This document shows positions 1 through 9,121 of a DNA stretch of 64,000 bases, piece after piece. Every line of letters begins with the position of its first letter. The stretch's first letter is position 1. The notes beneath the pieces are model-generated. The model worked only from the letters and a program-made list of their open reading frames with translations, was not told where the DNA came from and searched no databases. The stretch comes from Rhodobacter sp. 24-YEA-8. GTDB lineage: Bacteria; Pseudomonadota; Alphaproteobacteria; Rhodobacterales; Rhodobacteraceae. A program made the position numbers and the translations under genes. The stretch is from the NCBI RefSeq assembly GCF_900105075.1, contig NZ_FNSK01000001.1, positions 1,067,001 through 1,131,000 of the forward strand. Direction: 5' to 3'.

Positions 1-1970
1 AGGCCGGTCTTCAGGGCCTCGTTGACGCGATTCTCGCGGATCGCCGGGCGGATCCGGCGGTGCTGGCGGCCGGGTTCCTCACCGACGGATTCGTGGATGC
101 AAAGGCTGCGCTTGACGGCGCGCGCGACATCATCGCCGAGGGGCTGTCGGAGGATGCGGGGCTTCTGGGCCGGCTGCGCGAGCATATGCGCAAGGAAGGC
201 CGGCTGAGTGCAAAGGTTCAGGCCGGGAAAGAGGCGGCCGGCGCGAAATTCTCGGATTATTTCGACCATAACGAATCCTTCCGCGATGCGCCGTCGCACC
301 GCGTTCTCGCCATGCTGCGCGGCCGCAATGAAGATGTTCTGTCGATTGATCTCGAGATCGACCCCGAGGCGCCGCGCGGCGAATCTCCGTCCGAGCGCGC
401 CTGTGCGGCGGTGCTGCTGGCCTCGGGCCCGGGCGCGGGCGACAAATATCTGCGCGAGGCGGCGGCCTGGGCCTGGCGGATCAAGCTGAAAACCTCGCTG
501 ACGCTGGACCTGATGGCAGAACTGCGCGAGGCGGCGGAGGCCGAAGCGATCCGGGTCTTTGCCCGCAATCTCAAGGATCTGCTGCTGGCGGCGCCGGCGG
601 GCGGCAAGGCCACGATGGGGCTTGATCCCGGCATCCGCACCGGGGTCAAGGTTGCCGTGGTCGATGCCACGGGTAAGCTTCTGGCAACCGAAACCGTCTA
701 TCCTTTCCAGCCGAAGAACGATCTGCGCGGCGCCCAGGTGGCGATTGCGAAACTGATCGGCAATCACGGCGTCAAGCTGATCGCCATCGGCAATGGCACA
801 GCGAGCCGCGAGACCGAGAAGATGGTCGCCGATCTGCTGGCGCTGCTGCCGGCTGGCGCTCATAAGCCGGTGAAGGTGGTGGTCTCCGAGGCCGGCGCCT
901 CGGTCTATTCGGCCTCGGAACTGGCCGCACGGGAATTCCCGGGGCTGGATGTGTCCCTGCGCGGTGCGGTTTCCATCGCGCGGCGGCTGCAGGATCCTCT
1001 GGCGGAACTGGTGAAAATCGAGCCGAAATCGATCGGCGTTGGCCAGTATCAGCATGATGTCGATCAGCACCGGCTGGCGAAAAGCCTCGACGCGGTGGTC
1101 GAGGATGCGGTGAACGCGGTCGGCGTTGATCTCAACACGGCTTCGGCGCCGCTGCTTGCCCGGGTGTCGGGCGTGGGGCAGGGGCTGGCCGAAAGCATCG
1201 TGGCGCATCGCGATGCCAATGGGCCGTTCGCAAGCCGGCGCGAGCTGTTGAAAGTTGCGCGGCTCGGGCCAAAGGCCTTTGAACAGGCGGCGGGCTTCCT
1301 GCGCATCCCGGATGGGAAAGAGCCGCTCGATGCCTCCTCCGTCCATCCGGAAGCCTATGATGTCGCCCGTAAAATCGTCGCCGCCTGCGGGCGCGACATC
1401 CGCAGCCTGATGGGTGATGGCGGGGTGCTGAAACAGCTCAACCCCGGTCAGTTTGTCGATGAGAAATTCGGCCTGCCCACGGTGCGCGACATCCTGTCGG
1501 AACTTGAAAAACCGGGCCGCGACCCGCGTCCTGAATTCAAAACCGCAACCTTCGCGGATGGGATCGAAGAGATCAAAGATCTCAAACCCGGCATGGTGCT
1601 GGAAGGCACCGTCACCAATGTCGCGGCTTTTGGCGCCTTCGTTGATATCGGCGTGCATCAGGACGGGCTGGTCCATGTCAGCCAGCTGGCCGATAAATTC
1701 GTTTCCGATCCGCATGAGGTGGTAAAGGCCGGCGATGTGGTGAAGGTGACCGTGGTCGAGGTTGATGTCGCGCGCAAGCGGATCGCTCTGACGATGAAGA
1801 AAGACGGCGGCGCCTCGGCGAAATCGGCGCGTGAGGAACGCGGCCCCGGCCGGGAGCAGACCCGCGACCGCAGCCCGCAAAAGGGCAACCGGCCAATGTC
1901 CTCGTCGCCACAATCCTCGGGCGGGGGCAATGCCTTTGCCGATGCGCTCAAGGGCAAATTCGGGCGCTGA
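1..1970 (+). CDS. tex: Tex family RNA-binding transcription accessory protein (5' truncated by window edge)
   Basis: The reading frame is open from the first bases of the window, so the start and roughly the first hundred residues lie outside. Visible domains in order are the helical Tex core, an RNase H-like YqgF fold beginning at the GLDPGIRTG motif (about 617), a helix-hairpin-helix segment ([16 protein letters not shown], about 1130), and a C-terminal S1 domain (about 1585-1795, with [16 protein letters not shown]). A basic, Ser/Gly-rich tail follows. Tex proteins bind nucleic acid and influence transcription in the cytoplasm; the precise role here is not shown by the sequence. A GC-rich hairpin follows the stop codon. 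Identification is secure from the domain order. Confidence 0.95.
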   Translation, partial: AGLQGLVDAILADRRADPAVLAAGFLTDGFVDAKAALDGARDIIAEGLSEDAGLLGRLREHMRKEGRLSAKVQAGKEAAGAKFSDYFDHNESFRDAPSHRVLAMLRGRNEDVLSIDLEIDPEAPRGESPSERACAAVLLASGPGAGDKYLREAAAWAWRIKLKTSLTLDLMAELREAAEAEAIRVFARNLKDLLLAAPAGGKATMGLDPGIRTGVKVAVVDATGKLLATETVYPFQPKNDLRGAQVAIAKLIGNHGVKLIAIGNGTASRETEKMVADLLALLPAGAHKPVKVVVSEAGASVYSASELAAREFPGLDVSLRGAVSIARRLQDPLAELVKIEPKSIGVGQYQHDVDQHRLAKSLDAVVEDAVNAVGVDLNTASAPLLARVSGVGQGLAESIVAHRDANGPFASRRELLKVARLGPKAFEQAAGFLRIPDGKEPLDASSVHPEAYDVARKIVAACGRDIRSLMGDGGVLKQLNPGQFVDEKFGLPTVRDILSELEKPGRDPRPEFKTATFADGIEEIKDLKPGMVLEGTVTNVAAFGAFVDIGVHQDGLVHVSQLADKFVSDPHEVVKAGDVVKVTVVEVDVARKRIALTMKKDGGASAKSAREERGPGREQTRDRSPQKGNRPMSSSPQSSGGGNAFADALKGKFGR

Positions 1971-1985
1971 TCCGTTGCGCGCCTG

Positions 1986-2018
1986 CCGCCGGGGGCGATC
2001 CCCGGCGGAACCCTTATT
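1986..2018 (+). terminator. Hairpin downstream of tex
   Basis: A 9-bp perfect stem (CCGCCGGGG at 1986-1994, CCCCGGCGG at 2000-2008) with a 5-nt loop lies 15 bases after the tex stop. The following bases are only moderately T-rich, so this may be a weak intrinsic terminator or simply a transcript-end hairpin. Confidence 0.5.
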
Positions 2019-2067
2019 AAGAGATTAACCGCTCACTCTGGCCCCGCAGCTTTTGCGGAGGGGTCAC

Positions 2068-2646
2068 TTGCAGCGCATCATCATTCACTGGACCGGCGGC
2101 CCGCATCAGCCGACCGGGCTTGACCTGCATCATTATCACTATGTTATCGATGGCGCCGGTAAGGTTCATCCTGGACAGTTCCCGGTTGCCGCCAACCAAG
2201 GGCCGCTGGTCAGGGGCGCTTACGCCGCCCATACGCTCAATTGCAACAGCGGCAGCATCGGCGTCGCGCTGGCGGCGATGGCGGGCGCGGTTGAGCAGCC
2301 GTTCTGCCCCGGCAGCGCTCCGGTCACCGAGGCGCAATTGCGGGCGCTGGCGGGTCTGTGCCGCGAGCTGTGCACGCGCTATGCCATCCCGCTCACACCG
2401 CGCACAGTGCTGACCCATGCCGAGGTGCAGCCGACGCTGGGCATAGCGCAGCGCGGCAAATGGGATGTGACCTGGCTGCCGGGCATGGTCGTACCCGGAA
2501 CAGCGATCGCGACCGGCCACCGACTGCGTGCCCTGATCGCCGCCCCGGTGGTTGTGCAAAATAACCGGGCCGGCAGCGGCGTAATTGCCAGCATCCTCGC
2601 GATGATCGCGCGGCTTTTCTCACGTCAAAACAGGAGCTTCATATGA
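2068..2646 (+). CDS. Phage-type N-acetylmuramoyl-L-alanine amidase (Amidase_2/PGRP fold)
   Basis: The N-terminus reads RIIIHWTGGPHQPTGLD, the typical first strand and zinc-binding histidine of amidase_2/PGRP proteins, with further candidate ligands at AAHT and LTHAEV. Such enzymes cut the amide bond between muramic acid and L-alanine in peptidoglycan. I prefer the TTG at 2068 because GGAGG lies six bases upstream; an in-frame TTG at 2053 would put that site inside the gene. No signal peptide is visible, which fits an endolysin needing a holin, and the next gene, overlapping by four bases, encodes a small membrane protein. It looks like an orphan lysis cassette stranded beside tex. Confidence 0.8.
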   Translation: MQRIIIHWTGGPHQPTGLDLHHYHYVIDGAGKVHPGQFPVAANQGPLVRGAYAAHTLNCNSGSIGVALAAMAGAVEQPFCPGSAPVTEAQLRALAGLCRELCTRYAIPLTPRTVLTHAEVQPTLGIAQRGKWDVTWLPGMVVPGTAIATGHRLRALIAAPVVVQNNRAGSGVIASILAMIARLFSRQNRSFI

Positions 2647-2834
2647 TGGCTGTTCTGGCCCGTATTCTCGCGCGCTATGTTTCCGGCGCCCTGGTGGCTT
2701 ACGGTGTGATCGATCCGGGGCTTGGGCGCGAGATGGCGCTGGACCCGGATCTGGCATTGTTGATCGGAACAACACTCGGCGCGCTGGCTGAGGCCGGCTA
2801 TGCGCTGGCACTCCGCTTTGGCTGGCAAAGATGA
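2643..2834 (+). CDS. Small holin-like membrane protein
   Basis: A 63-residue protein with two hydrophobic stretches (about residues 3-22 and 37-57) and a basic C-terminus. The start overlaps the amidase stop (ATGA), and AGGAG lies eight bases upstream of the first of two adjacent ATG codons. Size, topology and coupling to an amidase gene suggest a holin, which would let the endolysin cross the inner membrane. I recognise no specific holin family, so the function is inferred from context only. Confidence 0.5.
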   Translation: MMAVLARILARYVSGALVAYGVIDPGLGREMALDPDLALLIGTTLGALAEAGYALALRFGWQR

Positions 2835-2909
2835 CGGGGTGGCCGAGGGCGGCATATGGGCCGGGTTCTGGCGCCTGTTATGGCGTTGATTGACTGATGG
2901 CGGGCGCGC

Positions 2910-3023
2910 GTGGCAGCACCCAAGGCGGTTCAGGTGGAAAGCGAGGCGCTTTTTGCGCAGACACGCAGGCAAATGGATGCGGCAGCATCTCTGGCCAATG
3001 ATCCTGATGCTGCGCTTCGCTGA
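2910..3023 (+). CDS. Possible 37-residue ORF, remnant of a third lysis gene
   Basis: A GTG-started frame encodes a short Ala/Gln/Glu-rich, probably helical peptide (begins VAAPKAVQVESEALFAQTRR). A stop lies five codons upstream of the GTG, and a 13-codon hydrophobic frame (MGRVLAPVMALID) precedes it. Together they could be a decayed spanin-like or accessory lysis gene following the holin. No clear ribosome binding site is seen, so this is tentative. Confidence 0.22.
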   Translation: MAAPKAVQVESEALFAQTRRQMDAAASLANDPDAALR

Positions 3024-3037
3024 TCTGCGCCCGGTCG

Positions 3038-3280
3038 ATGCGCTTCAACATGATCTGTAAGGTCGGGCACTGGCTGACAAAGCCCAGTCACCCCTGGACC
3101 AATCGCCAGCTCGAACGCATGAACCGCACGAACGAGGAGGCCACCGTCAAACGCTTCCATTACGACAGGCACGACCTGCTGCGAGCTCATCTCGCCGACT
3201 TCATAGCGGCTTACAACCTCGCGCGCAGCGTCAGGCCGCTCGGCGGCCTGACGCCCTGGCCACAGGCAAGAACGCCCTGA
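3038..3280 (+). mobile_element. IS481-family transposase remnant (C-terminal part)
   Basis: The translated fragment contains WLTKPSHPWTN, QLERMNRTNEEATVKRF and LRAHLADFIAAYNLAR, the conserved end of the rve integrase core in IS481 transposases. The N-terminal two thirds and the inverted repeats are missing, and the usual C-terminus after GLTP is altered. It sits between the lysis cassette and the convergent dadA. A second IS481 scrap from a slightly more C-terminal section occurs at 19491-19643. Confidence 0.72.
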
Positions 3281-3306
3281 AGATCATTCCGTCGGCGATA
3301 CCGGCC

Positions 3307-4557
3307 TCAGGCGTAGCGGCTGATCGCGAGGTCCTTCGCGTCGATCTCCGGCGCGCGCCCCGAAACCAGATCCGCCAGAACCCGACCCGAGCCGCAGCTC
3401 ATCGTCCAGCCAAGCGTCCCATGGCCGGTATTAAGGAACAGCCCCTGAATCTTTGTTCCGCCGATCACCGGTGTGCCATCCGGCGTCATCGGGCGGAGCC
3501 CGGTCCAGAATGAGGCCTGTTTCGGATCGCCACCCGGGAAGAGATCCATTACGGAATGCTCAAGCGTCCGGCGCCGTTTCGCATCCAGCCGGTCATTATA
3601 GCCGGAGATTTCGGCCATGCCGCCGACCCGGATCCGGTCGCCCAGCCGGGTGATCGCGATCTTGTAGGTCTCGTCCATGATGGTCGATTCCGGGGCCCGC
3701 GCCGGGTCCGCGATCGGAATGGTCAGCGAATAGCCCTTTACCGGATAGACCGGCAGTCTGATCCCCATCGGCTTCAGGATCTGCGGCGAGTAAGACCCGA
3801 GGCAAACCACCACCGCATCTGCCGTTACCAGACCCTTATCGGTCCTGACCCCGGTCGCCCGCCCGCCCTCGGTGACGATATGCTGAATCGTCTCACCCCA
3901 GCGGAAGGTCACGCCCTTTTCTGCCGACAAAGCCGCCAGCGCAGTGGTGAATTTGAAACAGTCGCCGGTCTCGTCCAGCGGCGTGCGCAGCCCGCCCACG
4001 ATCCGGTCCTTCACATGGGCGAGGCCGGGCTCCACGGCAACACAGCCGTCCGGATCGAGCAGCTCGCAGGGAATGCCATCCGCCTTCAGCGCTTTCACAT
4101 CCTTGGCCGAAGCCTCCAGCTGCGCCTCGGTCCGGAAAAGCTGCAGGGTTCCGTTCATGCCGTGATCATACTGGATCCCGGTCTCCTGGCGGATCTGGGC
4201 AAAGCTCTCGCGCGAGTAATCCGCGATCCGGAGCATCCGGCTTTTGTTGATCGCATAGCGCGAGGCAGTGCAGTTCCTGAGCAGTTTGAACAGCCAGCCG
4301 ATCATCGTCGTGTCGATCTTCAGCTTAAGGATCAGGGGGGCATGTTCCATCATCACCCATTTGATCGCCTTCAGGGGGATCCCCGGTGCGGCCCAGGGGC
4401 TGCAATAGCCAAATGACACCTCGCCCGCATTGGCGAAAGATGTCTCCAGCGCCGGCCCGTCCTCGCGGTCGATCACCGTGACCTCATGGCCGGCCTTGGC
4501 CAGATACCAGGCCGAGGTGATCCCTACGACCCCGCCGCCGAGAACGATGACTTTCAT
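3307..4557 (-). CDS. dadA: D-amino acid dehydrogenase, FAD-dependent
   Basis: A 416-residue protein that starts with an FAD-binding Rossmann motif ([18 protein letters not shown]) and carries the DadA signature [18 protein letters not shown] around residues 42-59. The C-terminal [20 protein letters not shown] is the second nucleotide-contact region of the DAO fold. DadA oxidises D-amino acids, notably D-alanine, to 2-oxo acids and passes electrons to the respiratory chain at the inner membrane. Length matches the family. The divergent Lrp/AsnC gene 173 bp away is the usual partner and probably senses the amino acid substrate. Confidence 0.92.
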   Translation of the reverse strand: MKVIVLGGGVVGITSAWYLAKAGHEVTVIDREDGPALETSFANAGEVSFGYCSPWAAPGIPLKAIKWVMMEHAPLILKLKIDTTMIGWLFKLLRNCTASRYAINKSRMLRIADYSRESFAQIRQETGIQYDHGMNGTLQLFRTEAQLEASAKDVKALKADGIPCELLDPDGCVAVEPGLAHVKDRIVGGLRTPLDETGDCFKFTTALAALSAEKGVTFRWGETIQHIVTEGGRATGVRTDKGLVTADAVVVCLGSYSPQILKPMGIRLPVYPVKGYSLTIPIADPARAPESTIMDETYKIAITRLGDRIRVGGMAEISGYNDRLDAKRRRTLEHSVMDLFPGGDPKQASFWTGLRPMTPDGTPVIGGTKIQGLFLNTGHGTLGWTMSCGSGRVLADLVSGRAPEIDAKDLAISRYA

Positions 4558-4685
4558 TGCGATTTTCCCCTGTTGCCGGACCCGATCCTGCGCGCGATCT
4601 TGGGGGGCCTGGCTATGATGTCGATTTTTCCCGATGCTCGTTGATCATTGATCGAATGTCCTGTTGATTGACGCAATATTCTGCG

Positions 4686-4710
4686 ATTATTTGGCGATAA
4701 TTGAAATAAT
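4686..4710. promoter_or_regulatory. Candidate Lrp operator in the dadA/lrp divergent promoter
   Basis: An inverted repeat, ATTATTT (4686-4692) and AAATAAT (4704-4710), separated by 11 bases, lies in an unusually AT-rich stretch between the two divergent genes. AT-rich imperfect palindromes are typical Lrp/AsnC targets. Its position just upstream of the regulator gene suggests autoregulation plus control of dadA. Confidence 0.4.
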
Positions 4711-4730
4711 AAGGCGGCAGGCGCAATTCC

Positions 4731-5171
4731 ATGTCAGAGATCGACCGGATCGACCGCGCCTTGATTCGAGCGCTTCGCCGCGATGCCCGCATGTCCAATG
4801 TCGCGCTGGCGGCAGAGGTCGGGCTCTCGCCCTCGGCCTGCCTGCGCCGGGTGCGTCTGCTGGAAGAAAACGGCACCATCCGCGGCTATACGGCGCTGGT
4901 GGCGGGCCCCGCCTCGGAAAGCCGCCATGTGGTGATCGTGCGGATCAGTCTCTCTCGCCAGACCGAAGAAATCCTGAACGCCTTTGAGGCCGAGGTCCGC
5001 AAACACCCCGAGATCCGGCAATGCTGGCTGATGACCGGGGAGGAGGACTACCTTCTCCATCTCGAGGCCGAAAATCCGGGTGACTATGAGCGGATCCATA
5101 AGGAGATCCTGTCGCGCCTGCCGGGCGTCACCCGGATCAATTCCAGCTTCGCCATCCGCAGCGTTATCTGA
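4731..5171 (+). CDS. Lrp/AsnC family transcriptional regulator, probably for dadA
   Basis: 146 residues: an AsnC-type helix-turn-helix (about residues 5-50, with DRALIRALRRDARMSNVALAAEVGLS) followed by the alpha/beta RAM ligand-binding domain (about 68-142). The pattern LMTGEEDYLLHLEA is the conserved Gly-containing effector-site region. It is transcribed away from dadA. Known DadR/BkdR-like proteins activate catabolism of the amino acid they bind, so D- or L-alanine sensing is likely here. No strong Shine-Dalgarno is visible before the ATG, which is chosen from the start of the conserved HTH. Confidence 0.9.
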   Translation: MSEIDRIDRALIRALRRDARMSNVALAAEVGLSPSACLRRVRLLEENGTIRGYTALVAGPASESRHVVIVRISLSRQTEEILNAFEAEVRKHPEIRQCWLMTGEEDYLLHLEAENPGDYERIHKEILSRLPGVTRINSSFAIRSVI

Positions 5172-6043
5172 CAGGCCTTCGCGCGCGTGCGGAGATCTGT
5201 CGGGAGAGATGCGTCAGACCACGCGCCCCGCCTGCCTCGGCTCGGGTTTCCCCCCTGGTGCCAGGGAGGGGAGGGATTGTGGCCAAATTGCGGCGAATCC
5301 CCGGGGCGGAACGCTGCATTGGCACGGATGATTCGCAGATTTCCCTTGGGTCAATGTTGCTCAGGTGAGCGTTAATACTTCTAAACCAGCTTACTGATCA
5401 GCCTTTGGCAACGCGGCGTCACGAGAGGGGCACAAACTCATTGGCTTTTCGGGGCAGGGTTAATTCGCGCCCTGGTTGATGTGCGCTGTTCTGTTTCAGG
5501 CAACAAATCCAGGCAGTCTGGCCGGTTTCGGGGGCTTGTGAGCAGAGATTTCGAAAGTTCCTAGAGAATTTTGCTGAAATTTTCTGAAACTCTGACTGGA
5601 CCTGTCTCTGGTGCGGAAACAATTGACCTGCCGAAAATGACCTCCGGCTCGCCTCGCAGGACTGGTTTTGTCCTGCAGGAGAACACCTTCTTGCCGCAAT
5701 CTGCGCCTTTTCCGCTTCCTTCCGGGACAAAGCAAAGCTAGATATTGATCGTCAGCTGCAAGACGTATGGGCCGTGGGGGCGGTCGTATGTTGGTGGTGT
5801 GCCGCAAGGCACCAGAGTGGTGACGAGAGTGCTGCCGATACCGGTAATCCGGATGCCCGCTTTTGCGGGTAAGGTCTTTTACAGGCCGGCGTATCCTCAT
5901 CCCATCCACCTCCATTCGACGGGTTCGCTCGGTATTATCGTGCGATTGTGCCCGTTGCAGGAGTTTACGACGACCATTTCGGGTCGTTTCTGGATGGGAT
6001 TTGCGGCGACGGATTTCGTTGTCGGGATGTACGAGGACCTGAG
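5172..6043. other. Gene-free stretch upstream of the RTX-Hint gene
   Basis: No convincing gene on either strand. The second half is less GC-rich and holds small hairpins: GCAGGAC/GTCCTGC with a 7-nt loop at 5656-5676 and CCCGC/GCGGG near 5854-5867. It probably contains the promoter and a long 5' untranslated leader of the RTX gene that starts at 6044. Confidence 0.4.
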
Positions 6044-8551
6044 ATGCCTGTTATCGCACTTTACAATTTCGAAGAACCGACGACGCACCTCATCCGTGAC
6101 GAAGCCCCTTCGCATGGCGAGCAGAATGGTGGCCTGACCGGCGGGGCGACCGTCAGTGGCGGCAACCTCAATCTGGACGGCCAGACCGGCTATGTGAAAT
6201 TCGATCCTCACATGGATTTCCAGCTGTCGAGCGGCACCGTCGGTATCAGCTTTACCCCGACCGCCAGCCCGATGAGCGAAAATCAGACCGTTGTGTCGCG
6301 CGACACCGCCGGCGATCACGAGGGCAGCTTCCGCATCGAAGTCACCCCGGATGGCGCAGTGATCGTGACCAGCGAAAGCGGTGCGGGTGATACCGTTTAC
6401 ACCACCGGCCCGGGGTTCTTCACCCCCGGCGACACCATCGACCTGACCTTCTCCTGGGATCAGGGCGGTGCCGGCGGCCAGCTTAATGTCACCAATACCA
6501 CCACCGGCGGCGTCAGCTCGCAGCCGACTTCGCCTGATGTGACCCTGGTGATGGCCGATTACGGCCAGCCCTGGATCCTCGGCGGCGGCCAGGAAACCAC
6601 TTCCGACCCGCTGAATCCCGAAGTCACCAGCCATTTCGAAGGCACGGTCGGCCATTTCTGGGTTTCCGACAGCGTTGACAACCATCCAGTCGGCGAGCCG
6701 CCGATTGCAAATCCCGACATCGCCGAGGTGGATGAGGATGGCGTGGTGGAGATCGACGTCCTCGCCAATGACAGCGATCCCGAGGGCGGCGCCCTGACCG
6801 TGACCAGCGCCAGTGCCGGCAATGGGACGGTTGAGATCGGCGAAAATGGCGTGCTGATCTATCGTCCGAACCCCGATTTCAACGGCGAAGACACCATCAC
6901 CTATACGATCACCGATCCCGACGGCATGACCGCCTCAACCACGGTGACCGTGACGGTGCATCCGGTGAATGACGATCCGGTGGCGAATGACGACTTTGCC
7001 TCGACCACCGGCAGCACCCCGGTCGTGATCTATCCGTTGGCCAATGACACGGATGTCGATGGCGACACTCTGTCGCTGGTTGGAACACCGACCTCGCCCA
7101 ATGGCACGGTCGAGCTGCTGCCCGATGGTGGCATCCGCTTTACGCCGAACCCGGGCTTCACCGGCACTGCCGAGATCGGCTATGAAATCACCGATGGCAA
7201 TGGCGGCACCGACACCGCGACGATCTTCGTCACCGTCAATCCCGGAACCGGCCGCGACGGCATCATCACCGGGACCGATGGCGATGATCTGATCGGACCT
7301 GGCTATATCGATGCCGATGGTGATGAAGTTGACGCCGGTGACGCGATCATCCCGGGCGATGGCCCGGATGATGACCGTATCTATGCCGGCGCCGGTAATG
7401 ACACCGTGCTCGCGGGTGCAGGCAATGACACCGTTTACGGCGGCACCGGCGATGATCAGATTTACGGCGGCTCCGGCGATGACGTGCTCTACGGCGATGA
7501 GGGCGACGACATCCTCTATGGCGGCTCCGGCGACGACGTGCTCTATGGTGGCGAGGGTGACGACATCCTGTTCGGCGGCACTGGCGATGACACGCTTTAC
7601 GGCGGGGCAGGGAACGACACCCTGTTCGGCGGGGAAGGCGCGGATCAGCTGTTCGGCGGCGAGGGGAACAATGTCATCTTCGGTGGCGCCGGAAATGATA
7701 CGATCACGCTCAGCGGCGGCGGAGACACGGTTTTCGGCGGCGCAGATCGCGACACGTTCATTGTTGAAAACCAGGGCGCCGGCATCGGCAGCTATATTGA
7801 TGGCGGCGAAGAGGGAGACGATTACGACACGCTCGACCTTTCGGGCGCCGGTCCGCTGCGCATCGTCTATGACGAGGAAAACCCGGAAAATGGCCGCGTC
7901 CATTTCCTCGACCGTGACGGCAATGAGGTCGGCCATCTCGATTTCCGCAATATCGAGAATGTCATCCCCTGCTTTACCCCGGGCACGCTGATCGCGACGC
8001 CGCGTGGTGAGGTGCCGGTCGAGGAGCTGCGCGCCGGTGACCGGGTGATCACCCGCGACAACGGCATCCAGGAGATCCGCTGGATCGGTGAAAAGGCGCT
8101 GACCGGGCAGCAGCTGCGCGTCGACAGCCACCTGCAGCCGGTTCTGGTCAAGGCGCACAGCCTTGGCAATGGTCTGCCCGAGCGTGACATGCTGGTCTCG
8201 CCGAACCACCGTCTGCTGGTCGCCAATGACCGGACCCAGCTTTACTTCGACGAACATGAAGTGCTGGTCTCGGCCAAGCATCTTGTGGGCGCGAACGGCA
8301 TCCATCAGGTCGCATCGATCGGTGTCAGCTATATTCACTTCATGTGTGACCGCCACGAGGTCGTGCTGTCGAACGGTGCCTGGACCGAAAGCTTCCAGCC
8401 CGGCGATTACACGCTGAAAGGCATGGGCAATGCGCAGCGTAATGAGATCTTTGAACTCTTCCCCGATCTGAAGACCGAAGAAGGCCTCGGCAATTACCAT
8501 GCCGCCCGCCGCACGTTGAAAAAGCATGAGGCGAGACTGCTCGCCCGCTGA
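6044..8551 (+). CDS. Secreted RTX protein with LamG-like, cadherin-like and Hint domains
   Basis: 835 residues from ATG 6044, preceded by GAGG; an upstream in-frame ATG gives an implausible leader. Order: a LamG/concanavalin-like sandwich (about 1-215); two cadherin-like repeats typical of large surface adhesins (VDEDGVVEIDVLANDSDPEGG and the ANDTDVDGDTLSL region, about 225-405); an acidic linker; about 12 Gly/Asp-rich calcium-binding nonapeptides (about 445-570); then a Hint module starting at CFTPGTLIATPRG (about 643) and running almost to the end. RTX proteins lack a signal peptide and are exported by type I secretion; no exporter genes lie nearby. The Hint fold may self-cleave before its first cysteine. 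A terminator follows. Confidence 0.87.
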   Translation: MPVIALYNFEEPTTHLIRDEAPSHGEQNGGLTGGATVSGGNLNLDGQTGYVKFDPHMDFQLSSGTVGISFTPTASPMSENQTVVSRDTAGDHEGSFRIEVTPDGAVIVTSESGAGDTVYTTGPGFFTPGDTIDLTFSWDQGGAGGQLNVTNTTTGGVSSQPTSPDVTLVMADYGQPWILGGGQETTSDPLNPEVTSHFEGTVGHFWVSDSVDNHPVGEPPIANPDIAEVDEDGVVEIDVLANDSDPEGGALTVTSASAGNGTVEIGENGVLIYRPNPDFNGEDTITYTITDPDGMTASTTVTVTVHPVNDDPVANDDFASTTGSTPVVIYPLANDTDVDGDTLSLVGTPTSPNGTVELLPDGGIRFTPNPGFTGTAEIGYEITDGNGGTDTATIFVTVNPGTGRDGIITGTDGDDLIGPGYIDADGDEVDAGDAIIPGDGPDDDRIYAGAGNDTVLAGAGNDTVYGGTGDDQIYGGSGDDVLYGDEGDDILYGGSGDDVLYGGEGDDILFGGTGDDTLYGGAGNDTLFGGEGADQLFGGEGNNVIFGGAGNDTITLSGGGDTVFGGADRDTFIVENQGAGIGSYIDGGEEGDDYDTLDLSGAGPLRIVYDEENPENGRVHFLDRDGNEVGHLDFRNIENVIPCFTPGTLIATPRGEVPVEELRAGDRVITRDNGIQEIRWIGEKALTGQQLRVDSHLQPVLVKAHSLGNGLPERDMLVSPNHRLLVANDRTQLYFDEHEVLVSAKHLVGANGIHQVASIGVSYIHFMCDRHEVVLSNGAWTESFQPGDYTLKGMGNAQRNEIFELFPDLKTEEGLGNYHAARRTLKKHEARLLAR
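7378..7745 (+). repeat. Tandem RTX-coding repeats
   Basis: A run of related 27-bp units encoding GGxGDDxLY-type nonapeptides within the RTX-Hint gene. Neighbouring units are near-identical at the nucleotide level (for example the GGCTCCGGCGATGACGTGCT-like blocks near 7470 and 7520), so copy number could change by slippage or recombination. Confidence 0.8.
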
Positions 8552-8620
8552 GCCCTCAGGGCCCGGCACCACGGTTTATGCAGCGACTCCGGCGGAGCAA
8601 TCCGCTGGACGAGAGGAAAA

Positions 8621-8650
8621 GGGCTCCGCTTGCGGGGCCCTTTTTCTTTT
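8621..8650 (+). terminator. Rho-independent terminator of the RTX-Hint gene
   Basis: Stem GGGCTCCG / CGGGGCCC (8621-8628 and 8633-8640, one G-T pair) with a CTTG loop, followed directly by TTTTTCTTTT. This is a textbook intrinsic terminator 70 bases after the stop codon. Confidence 0.88.
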
Positions 8651-8806
8651 ACGCGGCAGCTGTCTGGCGGAATTGGCTGGGCGGCGGCTTCAGATATGGG
8701 CCCCAGATCCGGAAGCCGGAATGAAAAAGAGGGGCCGGAAATCCGGCCCCAGTCTCAGGGGTTCAATTAAGGGGAAGGCGATCTTGCAGCGCGTTTGCGC
8801 CCGCGA

Positions 8807-9034
8807 TCACGCGCGCCAGAACGGCTTTGCCACTTCGCTGTCGCGCGTCACCGGGGCCATGCCGATATCGCGCAACAGGTGATCATCCAGCCGGGCCAGC
8901 GACAGGCGCGTGCGCTTTCGGATCTGCCACCGCGCCAGCCCCAGGCCAATCGCGACCAGCAGACGCGATACCGGCGGCAAACGGTCAAGCCGCGACAGAG
9001 AGGCAGGACGGGACGGAGTGGATTGCCAGGTCAT
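8807..9034 (-). CDS. DUF1127 domain small protein
   Basis: A 75-residue basic protein; residues 40-62 (RKRTRLSLARLDDHLLRDIG) form the characteristic Arg/Leu-rich DUF1127 helix. Members of the family bind RNA or influence phosphate and carbon metabolism in Rhizobiales and Rhodobacter (for example CcaF1), but this copy has no proven role. It is divergent from a MocR-type regulator whose likely operator lies between the two, an arrangement recurrent in Rhodobacterales. Confidence 0.85.
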   Translation of the reverse strand: MTWQSTPSRPASLSRLDRLPPVSRLLVAIGLGLARWQIRKRTRLSLARLDDHLLRDIGMAPVTRDSEVAKPFWRA

Positions 9035-9046
9035 TTCTGTTATGCC

Positions 9047-9091
9047 TTGTATTGGTACAATCTGGCTGATATGCTACAAAAAGAAATACAA
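9047..9091. promoter_or_regulatory. Candidate MocR operator between DUF1127 and MocR genes
   Basis: TTGTA-TTGG-TACAA (9047-9060) is a perfect inverted repeat, and AATACAA at 9085-9091 is the inverted copy of TTGTATT at 9047-9053. Repeated half sites in the shared 87-bp intergenic region suit a dimeric GntR/MocR regulator controlling both genes. Confidence 0.45.
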
Positions 9092-9121
9092 TAGCCAAAT
9101 ATCAATCACCAGAGCTACATT

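Noticed and set aside
7378..7745. Possible CRISPR array
   Set aside because: Repeats are contiguous, in frame and encode RTX nonapeptides; there are no unique spacers.
6935..8572. A 545-codon minus-strand frame opposite the RTX-Hint gene
   Set aside because: Repetitive Ile/Ala/Val text mirrors the RTX repeats; no own motifs or ribosome binding site.
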